A DNA stretch of 64,000 bases from Varibaculum cambriense (GTDB lineage: Bacteria; Actinomycetota; Actinomycetes; Actinomycetales; Actinomycetaceae), in contig NZ_JAKNHJ010000014.1 of NCBI RefSeq assembly GCF_022133705.1, forward strand, positions 1 through 64,000. Direction: 5' to 3'. This document shows positions 36,860-45,109 of this stretch, in pieces (positions within the stretch are counted from its first letter, which is position 1; the number at the start of each line of letters is the position of its first letter). A model generated the notes under the pieces. It was not told the DNA's origin. It worked only from the letters and a program-made list of their open reading frames with translations, and searched no databases. A program made the position numbers and the translations under genes.

Positions 36860-38587
36860 CTAAGCTATCTGTTGCCCTAAAAGCGTTCTATAAATTGGCT
36901 GATCTTTAAGCTCCTGATGAGTCCCTTCCGCGACCACGCGCCCACCATCAAGAACTACGATATGGTCCGCGATACGAATAGAAGCCAACCGATGGGCAAT
37001 GACGATAGTAGTACGGTCAGCCCTCGCGTTACGAATATTTTTGGCAATGGAGGCTTCGAGGAACGGGTCAATATTAGCGAGCGGCTCATCGAGGATAAGC
37101 ATGTCGGGACGCCGAAGAAAAGCACGAGCAATCCCGATACGTTGACGTTCCCCACCCGAGAGCGTGGTTCCCCGATCCCCGACTTTCGCGTCTAATCCTC
37201 CTAAAGAAGTAATCAGCTCACTGATATCAGCTTCGGCAAGAGCTGCCCAAATATCATCATCACAGGCCTGCCGATTAGCTAAAACAAGATTGTCTCGCAC
37301 AGTTCCGGCAAAAATATGGCAGTCCTGGGGAACAAGAGCCAGTCTTTCGCGATATTGGTTTGGTTGATAGGAGCGAAGATTTCTCCCATCGAAACGCAGT
37401 TCGCCTTCCTGAGGATCAAGATAACGCATAGCCAGATTGGCTAGGGTAGTTTTCCCCGCCCCTGATTTTCCGACAATGGCGATTGAGCGTTTAGGAGTTG
37501 CGGTTAAGTTAACTTGGTTAATAACTGGCTTACCTGCCTGATAGGAAAAAACCGTATCATCACTAACTAAATGGTTTGTTTCTGCCTCGTATTCGGCATG
37601 ATTGGTTTCGGGGATGGAGGGGATGGGATCCTTAGCGTTAAGAATGGTATTAATCCGGTGTGCGCACGCCCCAATTTCTCCTACTCTCCCCAGCATGCCC
37701 ACTAACGTTGTCGCGGGGGTTGGCACTAGACCCGCTAGCACCACCGCAACTGGTAACAAAGCTGAATCTAAATGTCCGGTCAGCACCCACCCAGTTAGAA
37801 TGACTAGCAAAATCGTGGATCCGACTGTGGTTGCAATCGTAGAAAAAGCTGATTCCCAGGCTTTTCTTATCGTTTGCGAATTCTTAGTTACCTGCACTTT
37901 TCGTGTTAAATCCAAGATCTGCGCATTTTGTTTATCCACCATCCCCAATGACCGCAGTTCCCTTTGCCCTTGAATAGAATCCAGAACTGCAATACGCAAC
38001 TGGGCTAGTTGATAACGTAATTTTTTACCTTGCCGGCGTTGTATGGACATAAGGGCGAAAGGGAATGCAATCATAGCTGCAGTTGGTAGCAGCATTATCA
38101 GTCCAATCGGACCAATAAAACTCACCAGCACACCGGTGAATAAAGTTGGAGTGAGAATGGCACAGATGGCAGTAGAGGCCGTATGCGCATAAAACCATTC
38201 CAGCTGTTCCGCATCATTCATGGCAGCCGATGCCACATCACCGGTACGTTTCCCTTGCAACCCTAAGGGTGCGATTCGCTCGATAGCGTTATAAATGTGC
38301 ACCCGCAAGGTATGTAGAATCCGGTAAGCAACTTCATGTGACCACCAAACCTCAAAGAGGGTACTCACGGCATGCACGACCACCAGGGTAAACATCATAA
38401 CGAACAGCAGGTTCAGATTATTCGTACGGTTTAATATGAATTGCGTAGATATCCATACTGAACTGACCGCAACCCCAACAACACTAATTTGGGCAAGCGC
38501 AGTCACAATAGTGGCGGCTACGAAAAGGGGAACACATTCGCGTAGCCGCTTCATCAGTGCAAGGAAATTACTGAAAACTAAGGTCAT
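36860..38587 (-). CDS. ABC exporter half-transporter (CydC-like), RiPP/metallophore locus
   Basis: 575 residues: an exporter-type transmembrane domain with six helices (residues ~1-320) fused to an ATPase domain. Walker A is GKSGAGKTTLANLA, the signature is LSGGERQRIGIARAF, Walker B is DMLILDEPLA and the switch is IVIAHRLAS; all are intact. It is the last gene of the leftward operon that starts with the 34-codon peptide gene, 6 bases behind its partner at 38594. It resembles CydC and siderophore-type (IrtB-like) exporters. I infer it forms a heterodimer that exports the modified peptide; import by an IrtAB-like mechanism is the alternative. Confidence 0.85.
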   Translation of the reverse strand: MTLVFSNFLALMKRLRECVPLFVAATIVTALAQISVVGVAVSSVWISTQFILNRTNNLNLLFVMMFTLVVVHAVSTLFEVWWSHEVAYRILHTLRVHIYNAIERIAPLGLQGKRTGDVASAAMNDAEQLEWFYAHTASTAICAILTPTLFTGVLVSFIGPIGLIMLLPTAAMIAFPFALMSIQRRQGKKLRYQLAQLRIAVLDSIQGQRELRSLGMVDKQNAQILDLTRKVQVTKNSQTIRKAWESAFSTIATTVGSTILLVILTGWVLTGHLDSALLPVAVVLAGLVPTPATTLVGMLGRVGEIGACAHRINTILNAKDPIPSIPETNHAEYEAETNHLVSDDTVFSYQAGKPVINQVNLTATPKRSIAIVGKSGAGKTTLANLAMRYLDPQEGELRFDGRNLRSYQPNQYRERLALVPQDCHIFAGTVRDNLVLANRQACDDDIWAALAEADISELITSLGGLDAKVGDRGTTLSGGERQRIGIARAFLRRPDMLILDEPLANIDPFLEASIAKNIRNARADRTTIVIAHRLASIRIADHIVVLDGGRVVAEGTHQELKDQPIYRTLLGQQIA

Positions 38588-38593
38588 AGTCGA

Positions 38594-40327
38594 CTAGGCT
38601 CCCATCTGTGCACTAATCAATCTTGACCAGGCATTATCTTCCTGGCTTAACGTACAGGGATTCCCGCTACAAAGCACTTTCCCATGTCCCATTACCACTA
38701 CATGATCTGTTTGCTCAGCAGCGTCAATACGGTGAGTAACCAGCAATAAAGTGAGATTCGGGTACGTCTTGCGAATATTCGCCAGAACCGTTGTTTCTGT
38801 TTGGGTGTCCAGACCAGAAGTAGATTCATCGAGTACGAGGAGCGGGCATTTGCGAACCAGAGCCCGAGCGATTGCCAGTCGTTGTTTTTGTCCTCCCGAA
38901 AGATTCTGAGCATGTTCTTCAATTTCTAAATCAAGAATATTGTCACCAGAATCAGGATTGTTATCGGGATGCAGGTTTGTGGCACAGGCTAGCTTTAGAG
39001 CCGTCATCATCTCCACTTCATCCGCTTTGGGATTAGCTTCGGCCAAAATTGACCTTATAGTTCCCGGAAAAATAATCGGGTCTTGCGGAACCAGCGTGAC
39101 GGTACGGGCAATATCCAAACTGTCCGCTGAAACCCCTCCCACTGTGATACTTCCACTATCAGGGTGATCGAAACCCATTAATAACCCGAGCGCGGTGGAT
39201 TTCCCGGAACCTGACAGCCCCACCAGAGCGGTTGTTTTACCTGCAGGTGCTCCGAAAGTGACTTGCTCAAGAGCCTGCTCGGCAGCTCCCGGATAAGTGT
39301 AGGAGATATCCACGAAAGATACTTCGTTACTGTGAGGCATGTTTTGCGGAGATTTGCGGGTAGCGGCAGAAGTTTGCTCCTGTTCAAATAACTCGCTCAT
39401 AGCCGGCAGCGCGGAAATACCAAAGAATGCTTCATGCCAACATGCCGATAGGGCGGTAAATGGGCGGAAAAGTTCGATAGCTAGCAGCGTAACCACAAAT
39501 AGCGAGCTGATTGGCATCGCCTCGGAAGAAATCAAAGAAATTGCGATCACTAGCCCGAGGGCGGGACCGAGCACTTTCATCATTCCTGATAGGCCAGTTT
39601 CTCCCAATGAAAGCCGTAGCTGCCCCATAGTAGTTTTGAGCAGCTGGCTGGACTGTTTTTCTAATTGGGTGCCATGATCTTTAGCCGCCCCAAAAGATTT
39701 CAAAGTGGACATTCCCATCATAGAATCCACGAAATCGGCATTGAGATTTTCGTACGCTACCCAATGCGATTGTCCGCGATCAGCAAGAGCTCTATCCCAT
39801 AATCGGGGAATAGCAATAATCGCGACTCCACAGACTAAAAGAACTCCCGCAATCAGGGGAGAAATGCTGGCAATAGCAATTGTTAAACCAATCGCGGTTA
39901 GAGCAGTGACCGCCAGTTGGGTGAAATACTTGACGAAATAGGGTTCGATCGCCTCAACCCCATCAGTGAGAACCGACTGTATTTGTCCAGAACGCCCCAG
40001 TCCTCCCCGCATAGGTCCGCGCGCATCTAGTTGCTCTAGAAGCGCCTGCCGTAAGCGGCTTTTCACCACTAGTCCCGCTCGATTTTGTAGAAGCTGTCCA
40101 CTGACCTCAAGTAACGGACGGATTAAGAGCAAACCGGCAATAGCTATGATTAGTCCCACCACCGTGGAGACCCGGCGAGAGCTCAATAGCTCATTGAAAA
40201 GCATGGCGTTGCACACCGCGGTTGCAATATATAAGCAAGACACCAGGACACCCAACATCATGGCGGGGGCCAGCAGCCACACGGAGACTCCGGCGGCGCG
40301 CATAACTAAACGCTGCTTTGCGAACAC
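38594..40327 (-). CDS. ABC exporter half-transporter (CydD-like), RiPP/metallophore locus
   Basis: 577 residues with an N-terminal six-helix exporter domain and a C-terminal ATPase. A CydD-like sequence (DGVEAIEPYFVKYFTQL) occurs near residue 125. Walker A is GLSGSGKSTALGLLMG, the signature is NLSGGQKQRLAIARAL, Walker B is LLVLDESTSGLD, and the switch is LVTHRID. It follows the YcaO gene by 34 bases and precedes its likely heterodimer partner. No peptidase C39 domain is present, so leader removal during export is not expected from this protein. Confidence 0.85.
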   Translation of the reverse strand: MFAKQRLVMRAAGVSVWLLAPAMMLGVLVSCLYIATAVCNAMLFNELLSSRRVSTVVGLIIAIAGLLLIRPLLEVSGQLLQNRAGLVVKSRLRQALLEQLDARGPMRGGLGRSGQIQSVLTDGVEAIEPYFVKYFTQLAVTALTAIGLTIAIASISPLIAGVLLVCGVAIIAIPRLWDRALADRGQSHWVAYENLNADFVDSMMGMSTLKSFGAAKDHGTQLEKQSSQLLKTTMGQLRLSLGETGLSGMMKVLGPALGLVIAISLISSEAMPISSLFVVTLLAIELFRPFTALSACWHEAFFGISALPAMSELFEQEQTSAATRKSPQNMPHSNEVSFVDISYTYPGAAEQALEQVTFGAPAGKTTALVGLSGSGKSTALGLLMGFDHPDSGSITVGGVSADSLDIARTVTLVPQDPIIFPGTIRSILAEANPKADEVEMMTALKLACATNLHPDNNPDSGDNILDLEIEEHAQNLSGGQKQRLAIARALVRKCPLLVLDESTSGLDTQTETTVLANIRKTYPNLTLLLVTHRIDAAEQTDHVVVMGHGKVLCSGNPCTLSQEDNAWSRLISAQMGA

Positions 40328-40361
40328 AATCGCCTTTCCTTTCTCAACAACGGTATCGGTT

Positions 40362-42572
40362 CTACGCGTGCGGCATTGGGAAGGGGTTCATGCTACCTTC
40401 AGGTCTTGGCGAATCCACCCATCCTAACCGTACTGCTTCCTCTGCCACCATATTGCGCCCCAGGTAGGGAAATGCGGCAGGAGTATTGCCTATCGTGCCG
40501 GGAATTAATGTGCGGATCACATGCAGTCCGCAAGAAGCGACATCGCGAGAGGTGATATCAACGGTAATTACCCGCATACCCCGGGCGTGGATACGCTCTA
40601 TATAACTAGCTAGTTGGCTATCTTTCAGCTGTGACACAGATGAAATACTGCGGGTTGCTGGTATATCCAACAGTGGTTTCACTCTGTCTACCGCGCGAGG
40701 ATCTAGAAAGACCTCTTGCTGAATTAGTAGGTCATCTACATCTTTGAGATCCTCACGGAAGTCATCCAGATAGCGGCGGTCACGGCGCCATTTCTTATAT
40801 GAACGTCCAGGAAGTAGACCTTTACGGATTGCTGTCCAATGTGCCCCTTCGGGGTTTGCGAGGTCGTGAGCTCCCTCTTGTAAGGTGAGCGCTTCACTCC
40901 AAGCTTTTAAAGCGCCTTGTTCAACGCTCGAACGACAAGAAAAACCAACGTGTACCAGTTTAGAGACATCATTGTGAACTACCCCGGCTAGAACCGGAAT
41001 ATTGAAAGTGTTGTCTAGATTGATCAAAGCGGGGCGGAGTGGCTCTTTCGTCCCGCTAAAAAGATCTAAATATTTCTGCGGTAATTCCAGGTGCGGAAGC
41101 GGCTGGGCATTCAACCACCACACCATGGTGGCATGCCGCTCAATAATTTCACTGATACCCGACAATATCGCCTGGTCACTGCTGGTTCCTGCAGCTACTC
41201 CAGCAAACGCAGGAAAGTTAACTTTCGGTTCTTGCCGATACTGGTTGGTATACCAGTTGACATACACCAAGGAGGCAGGAACGAAAACTGGCTCTTCATC
41301 CTCATAATAGGTACCTTCCACCCACCCTACGGGCAGTTCAGGCGTCAAAGGTACAAAAGGAAATCCGGGGTGCTGGTATTGGTTTGCAGAGAATAGCACC
41401 AGTTCTTCCGGATGAAGAAGCGGGTATCCTTTTCTCGTTAATTCCCGATAAGAACCATGTAATACCGGTTTGAGATCGATTAGGTTAGAGCAATAACGCT
41501 CGACCGATTCACCAATAGCCGCTAGTTCAGTGTCGTGGATCTGCGCTTCTTTTTCTTCTTCTCCAACCTCATTGGAGATTAACGTTGACCCTTGGCAAAA
41601 TACAGTGTTGATATAAGTTGATGTTCTGCGTAAATCACACGTTCGCGCCTGGGTAGTATGCAACGTAGGCGGCATATAGGCACTGTGATGTACCCGAGTG
41701 AGCTCTTTTACGATTCCATAGCATTTATCAACCACAAAGGTGGGAGGGTGAATCGGGGATTTAGGCTGAGGGCCCATCATAAAATTCGTGGGAAGCACCG
41801 CGTGAACTTCGAGCTCCCCGTCCATGGAAATTGCCCAAATAGTGTCAAGGGGGGTTGATTTCTGGTTATCGATTTCATTGCGAGTAATAGCTTTAATTAA
41901 TTCCGCTGCTTTGTGCCCCATATTTGTGGCTGCACCTAAGCGCGGTAAGAAACTTCCCCATACGGGGCTACCCATTTTTGCTTGAAATACTTCACTATTG
42001 ACTGCATTTCCACCGAGACGAGCAAGACTGTCGCTATAAGTTGCACCTTGCCCTTTAAGTACTGCTGGGCCAACCAATAGTTGGTCGGGGGTGTGATCCA
42101 CCGTGATCACTGAAATATTTAGTCCGAGATTGTCTTCAATAGTTTCCGCAAATACGGGAGCAGGATCATCTCCGCGACACACCACCAGGGCGCCGCGATT
42201 GAAGACTTGGTATGCACATTCGCGAACTGACTGGGAAGACAAGCGCGCCGTGACATCAATCTTTTGGAGCTCTGAAGTTATTAAACGCGCAATTGTGGGA
42301 TCGCCGCAGACAATTACCTCTGCATCGGCCATAGATTGAGGATCAGGGGTCGGGGAGACTAGGTCCTGCGTGTTGATAAAACAGCTGTGTTTTTCTAATG
42401 CTTTTTTCAACGGAGTGCCCAAAGGGTGAGTGGACTGGACATCCTGCGCCGCATCTAAGACGCGCACGATACTATTGACATCCGTTGAGAGCACCAGATC
42501 ACGACCATCTGCACATGTAAGAACGCATCTATTCGTATCCAAAGGCCTTACTTGCGCACAAATCTTCCACAT
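40362..42572 (-). CDS. Fused E1-like/YcaO cyclodehydratase (TOMM synthetase)
   Basis: 736 residues with the architecture of fused cyclodehydratases (TruD/LynD type). The N-terminal ~270 residues look like the E1/ThiF-like partner: a Rossmann-like VIVCGDPTIARLITSEL and QLLVGPAVLKGQ, without the usual zinc cysteines. From ~300 comes the YcaO domain, with ATP-binding motifs AIGESVERYC, SGISEIIERHA and LKAWSEALTLQEG. The C-terminus ends NPFPMPHA, the PxPxP tail typical of azoline-forming YcaO enzymes. It should convert Cys, Ser or Thr of the peptide encoded at 42651-42755 to thiazoline or oxazoline. No FMN dehydrogenase gene is nearby. The ATG at 42572 is preceded by GAGGATCAGGGG. Confidence 0.9.
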   Translation of the reverse strand: MWKICAQVRPLDTNRCVLTCADGRDLVLSTDVNSIVRVLDAAQDVQSTHPLGTPLKKALEKHSCFINTQDLVSPTPDPQSMADAEVIVCGDPTIARLITSELQKIDVTARLSSQSVRECAYQVFNRGALVVCRGDDPAPVFAETIEDNLGLNISVITVDHTPDQLLVGPAVLKGQGATYSDSLARLGGNAVNSEVFQAKMGSPVWGSFLPRLGAATNMGHKAAELIKAITRNEIDNQKSTPLDTIWAISMDGELEVHAVLPTNFMMGPQPKSPIHPPTFVVDKCYGIVKELTRVHHSAYMPPTLHTTQARTCDLRRTSTYINTVFCQGSTLISNEVGEEEKEAQIHDTELAAIGESVERYCSNLIDLKPVLHGSYRELTRKGYPLLHPEELVLFSANQYQHPGFPFVPLTPELPVGWVEGTYYEDEEPVFVPASLVYVNWYTNQYRQEPKVNFPAFAGVAAGTSSDQAILSGISEIIERHATMVWWLNAQPLPHLELPQKYLDLFSGTKEPLRPALINLDNTFNIPVLAGVVHNDVSKLVHVGFSCRSSVEQGALKAWSEALTLQEGAHDLANPEGAHWTAIRKGLLPGRSYKKWRRDRRYLDDFREDLKDVDDLLIQQEVFLDPRAVDRVKPLLDIPATRSISSVSQLKDSQLASYIERIHARGMRVITVDITSRDVASCGLHVIRTLIPGTIGNTPAAFPYLGRNMVAEEAVRLGWVDSPRPEGSMNPFPMPHA

Positions 42573-42601
42573 AACCCCTGATCCTCTTACCTATATGAAA
42601 T

Positions 42602-42640
42602 ATTGGGTAAAGTGCGTCTTAGCACTATCTTTTACCCAAT
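42602..42640 (-). terminator. Hairpin between peptide and YcaO genes (attenuator or mRNA stabiliser)
   Basis: ATTGGGTAAA (42602-42611) pairs with TTTACCCAAT (42631-42640), and GTGC pairs with GCAC inside. The hairpin lies between the peptide stop codon and the YcaO ribosome binding site. There is no strong T run. The position suits partial termination or 3'-end protection, so that precursor transcript exceeds enzyme transcript, as is common in RiPP operons. Confidence 0.6.
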
Positions 42641-42650
42641 GCCTATCTAC

Positions 42651-42755
42651 TTACCTCCATGCAAAGCTCTGCTGCGTGGCACCGTGATGGCAGTGAGGAA
42701 CAGTGATTTTGTCGGTGTTCACTTCCTCAATCTCTACGATTTCGAGTGTGTTCAT
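42651..42755 (-). CDS. RiPP precursor peptide, 34 residues (putative metallophore precursor)
   Basis: A 35-codon frame directly upstream of the YcaO gene. The ribosome binding site is excellent: AAAGGAGGGGAA abuts ATG 42755. The leader is acidic (MNTLEIVEIEEVNTDKITVP) and the C-terminal part is HCHHGATQQSFAWR. The core holds one Cys, one Thr and one Ser that could be heterocyclised, three His, and Trp. An acidic leader and a heterocyclisable core are classic for TOMM precursors. A thiazoline from Cys22 flanked by imidazoles would make a good metal-binding site. Its position 54 bases from a DtxR-type box supports an iron role. The leader-core boundary is a guess. Confidence 0.85.
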   Translation of the reverse strand: MNTLEIVEIEEVNTDKITVPHCHHGATQQSFAWR

Positions 42756-42808
42756 TTCCCCTCCTTTCAAGCGATAGCAACTTCAGAGGCTAGTCTTTAA
42801 CTTGTTAC

Positions 42809-42827
42809 TTAGGTTATGCTAACCTAA
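42809..42827. promoter_or_regulatory. DtxR/IdeR-type iron box in the divergent promoter region
   Basis: TTAGGTTATGCTAACCTAA is a perfect 8-bp palindrome around a TGC centre. It differs at one of 19 positions from the consensus I know for the DtxR operator (TTAGGTTAGGCTAACCTAA). It sits between the peptide gene (54 bases to its ATG) and the hydrolase gene (71 bases to its GTG), so one iron-dependent repressor could silence both operons when iron is plentiful. Confidence 0.85.
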
Positions 42828-42897
42828 ACACAGTTTACATGGTTTCGTCTTTTACACAAGAGGGAAATAAAACTACGGAACAAATGAAGGAGGTTAG

Positions 42898-44079
42898 GTG
42901 AACCAGATATCGCAACTATCCCCGCCTAAGTGCGAAAACATTATCAAAGTGCGTGGTGAGATCCGGTTACCCGAAGGCAGTGTCTTCTATCCACAGTGGA
43001 AAACCTCTGGATCTAACCCGGTATATGGCGGTTACCAAGATGCTTGCGAAACTCTGGTTTATGACACCAAAACTTTTGATGTCATCACCCACAAATCTGG
43101 AAAATCATTCCCTCTAGGACAACACATTAAACCGATAAAAGTACTCGACCAGGAGCTCTATTTACAAGGCTCCTCCTTTATTAATGCTCCCCGCCTTTAC
43201 CGCCTTGATCGGAAAACTGGAGAACTAACTTTCGTCAAGAATGACACCTCCGAAAACGCCAACACATTTACCTGCAGACAAATTTGGGCTCATAGTGAGG
43301 ACGGAACCCGAATCCCTATAGACTGCTTCGGAACGTTAGCGGAAAAACAGCCGACAATCGTATTCATTTACGGGGGATTCGGGAGGAACAATCACAGTTT
43401 CTATAGTCCAGACATTTATTCAAAATGGTTAACCCTTGGTTACAGCGTTGCCGTTATTCACTCCCGAGGAGGCGCTGAATTCGGGAAAGCTTGGCATCAA
43501 GCCGGGGTTAAAGCAGGAAGACGCAAAGTCAGGGAGGATATAGCCTCCTCTATTCGTGAATTGCATCGTCAAGATATTTGTACCCCCGAGACTACATTTG
43601 TACACGGTATGTCTCATGGAGCATTGCTGGCAGCGATTACCACTATCTCCCACCCAGAACTCGTATCCCAAGTAATATGCCGCGTCCCGATCAGCAGCAC
43701 TAAAGGCCTGCCGGAAACAACCTTAGGTCGTCAATGGTTAGACGAGTACGGGGATCCTCAAACCTCTGATTGGGATAACTTTATGAAAGAAGAAGATCCC
43801 CTAGCCTGTGAAGCCACACCCCGAAGTTTATGCACCACATCTTGGCTCATTATTGGCTACTGTCACGATGCAGTCACCACTATTTCTCATGCAGATTCCC
43901 TAGTCGAACGGGTGAAAAATTTGGGAGGGGAAGTAACGTACTGGCGTTATTCCAGCAAAGGCGGACATGAAGGGGCATTTGATCCCAGCGAGAGGATAGC
44001 CCACGAACGCAGACTGTGGAGCTATCTCAGCCAAAAAGCATCTGAAACAAAACCGGAAGCAACAGGTTCACCATGTTAA
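42898..44079 (+). CDS. Short prolyl-oligopeptidase-like serine hydrolase (S9 family)
   Basis: 393 residues. The C-terminal α/β-hydrolase domain (from ~140) has the nucleophile elbow HGMSHGALLA, an upstream FIYGGFGRNN oxyanion segment typical of S9 peptidases, RGGAEFGKAWHQAG, and likely catalytic Asp and His in GYCHDAVT and SKGGHEGAF. The N-terminal β-propeller is only a remnant of about 130 residues, against ~400 in prolyl oligopeptidases. There is no signal peptide, so it acts in the cytoplasm. GTG 42898 follows GAAGGAGG. It may trim the RiPP leader or hydrolyse the imported metal complex to release iron. It overlaps the permease gene by 7 bp. Confidence 0.8.
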   Translation: MNQISQLSPPKCENIIKVRGEIRLPEGSVFYPQWKTSGSNPVYGGYQDACETLVYDTKTFDVITHKSGKSFPLGQHIKPIKVLDQELYLQGSSFINAPRLYRLDRKTGELTFVKNDTSENANTFTCRQIWAHSEDGTRIPIDCFGTLAEKQPTIVFIYGGFGRNNHSFYSPDIYSKWLTLGYSVAVIHSRGGAEFGKAWHQAGVKAGRRKVREDIASSIRELHRQDICTPETTFVHGMSHGALLAAITTISHPELVSQVICRVPISSTKGLPETTLGRQWLDEYGDPQTSDWDNFMKEEDPLACEATPRSLCTTSWLIIGYCHDAVTTISHADSLVERVKNLGGEVTYWRYSSKGGHEGAFDPSERIAHERRLWSYLSQKASETKPEATGSPC

Positions 44080-45095
44080 CGAATAGAAAGCAACGCCTAA
44101 TTCTGGCAATCGTTTTAGCGATAACGCTAGCTTGCTCGTTGATAGTGGCTGTCATTGTGGGAGCTACTGATATTTCACTATCGACCGCACTTGAGGGCAT
44201 CAATGCCACGCTGAGAAGAACTGCTGCACTTGATGTTGATACTCAGATTATTGGGGAGGTCAGATTCCCCCGCGCTGTTCTGGGAGCAATCGTAGGTGCC
44301 GGCTTGGGTATATGCGGCCTGATAACTCAGTCGTTACTGCGCAACCCGTTGGGCGATCCCTATATTCTAGGTATTTCCTCCGGGGCTTCCACCGGCGCAG
44401 CAGCAGTCATAGTTTTCGGAACAACCAGCAATATCTTATCTGCATTGGGAATCACTTTCGGTGCCTTCCTGGGAGCAATAACCTCCATCCTACTCGTTAC
44501 CCTGCTAGCTTCTGCCGGAGGAAAAATCACTCCGACACGCATCATTTTTGCAGGTATGGCGGTAACTTACTTTTTCTCGGCAGTAACCAGCTTGATAACT
44601 CTGATGGCTAAAAACGCGGCTGGAACCAAATCGGTAATGTTTTGGATGCTCGGATCAATATCTAACGCCACCTGGCATGACGTCATTATCGCAGGCAGCG
44701 TGGTAACTATTGCATTAATTTGCTTCACCATCTGGGGAAGACGGGTTGACATCCTTAACCTGGGAGACGATGCCGCAATCTCACTGGGTACTAGTCCCCG
44801 CCTCTATCGAAACCTCCTATTTCTCATAGTGGCGCTCACTATAGCGGTGCTTGTCTCCCTTACCGGTGCCATCGGATTCGTGGGCCTAGTCGTTCCTCAT
44901 GCTGCGAAACAACTGGTAGGTTCGACCACTCGAGCTGCGTTACCTATCTCTGCCCTGGGAGGCGGACTGCTTGTCGTCATTGCCGACACCTGTACCCGCG
45001 TGGCTATCAGACCAGCGGAACTACCTATCGGAATACTAACAGCCCTGGTAGGAGCCCCTATGCTAATGGCTCTCATCAAGAAATATTCCAAATAG
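44073..45095 (+). CDS. FecCD-type iron/siderophore ABC permease
   Basis: 340-residue polytopic permease of the BtuC/FecCD family with about ten hydrophobic segments. Family marks are RFPRAVLGAIVGAGLGICGLI near the N-terminus, RNPLGDPYILGISSGAS, the LNLGDDAAISLGTSP cytoplasmic loop, and GAIGFVGLVVPHAAK. Only one permease gene is present, implying a homodimer. The start overlaps the hydrolase stop by 7 bp; the binding-protein gene follows 14 bases downstream. It should import a ferric complex together with the products of 45110 and 46104. Confidence 0.92.
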   Translation: MLTNRKQRLILAIVLAITLACSLIVAVIVGATDISLSTALEGINATLRRTAALDVDTQIIGEVRFPRAVLGAIVGAGLGICGLITQSLLRNPLGDPYILGISSGASTGAAAVIVFGTTSNILSALGITFGAFLGAITSILLVTLLASAGGKITPTRIIFAGMAVTYFFSAVTSLITLMAKNAAGTKSVMFWMLGSISNATWHDVIIAGSVVTIALICFTIWGRRVDILNLGDDAAISLGTSPRLYRNLLFLIVALTIAVLVSLTGAIGFVGLVVPHAAKQLVGSTTRAALPISALGGGLLVVIADTCTRVAIRPAELPIGILTALVGAPMLMALIKKYSK

Positions 45096-45109
45096 AAAGG
45101 AAGAAAAGA

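Noticed and set aside
42839-42901. 20-codon frame (MVSSFTQEG...) ending in a TGA that overlaps the GTG start of the hydrolase gene
   Set aside because: It could be a coupling leader peptide, but its ATG has no ribosome binding site and its 3' part is simply the hydrolase gene's own GAAGGAGG. I keep it out of the annotation.
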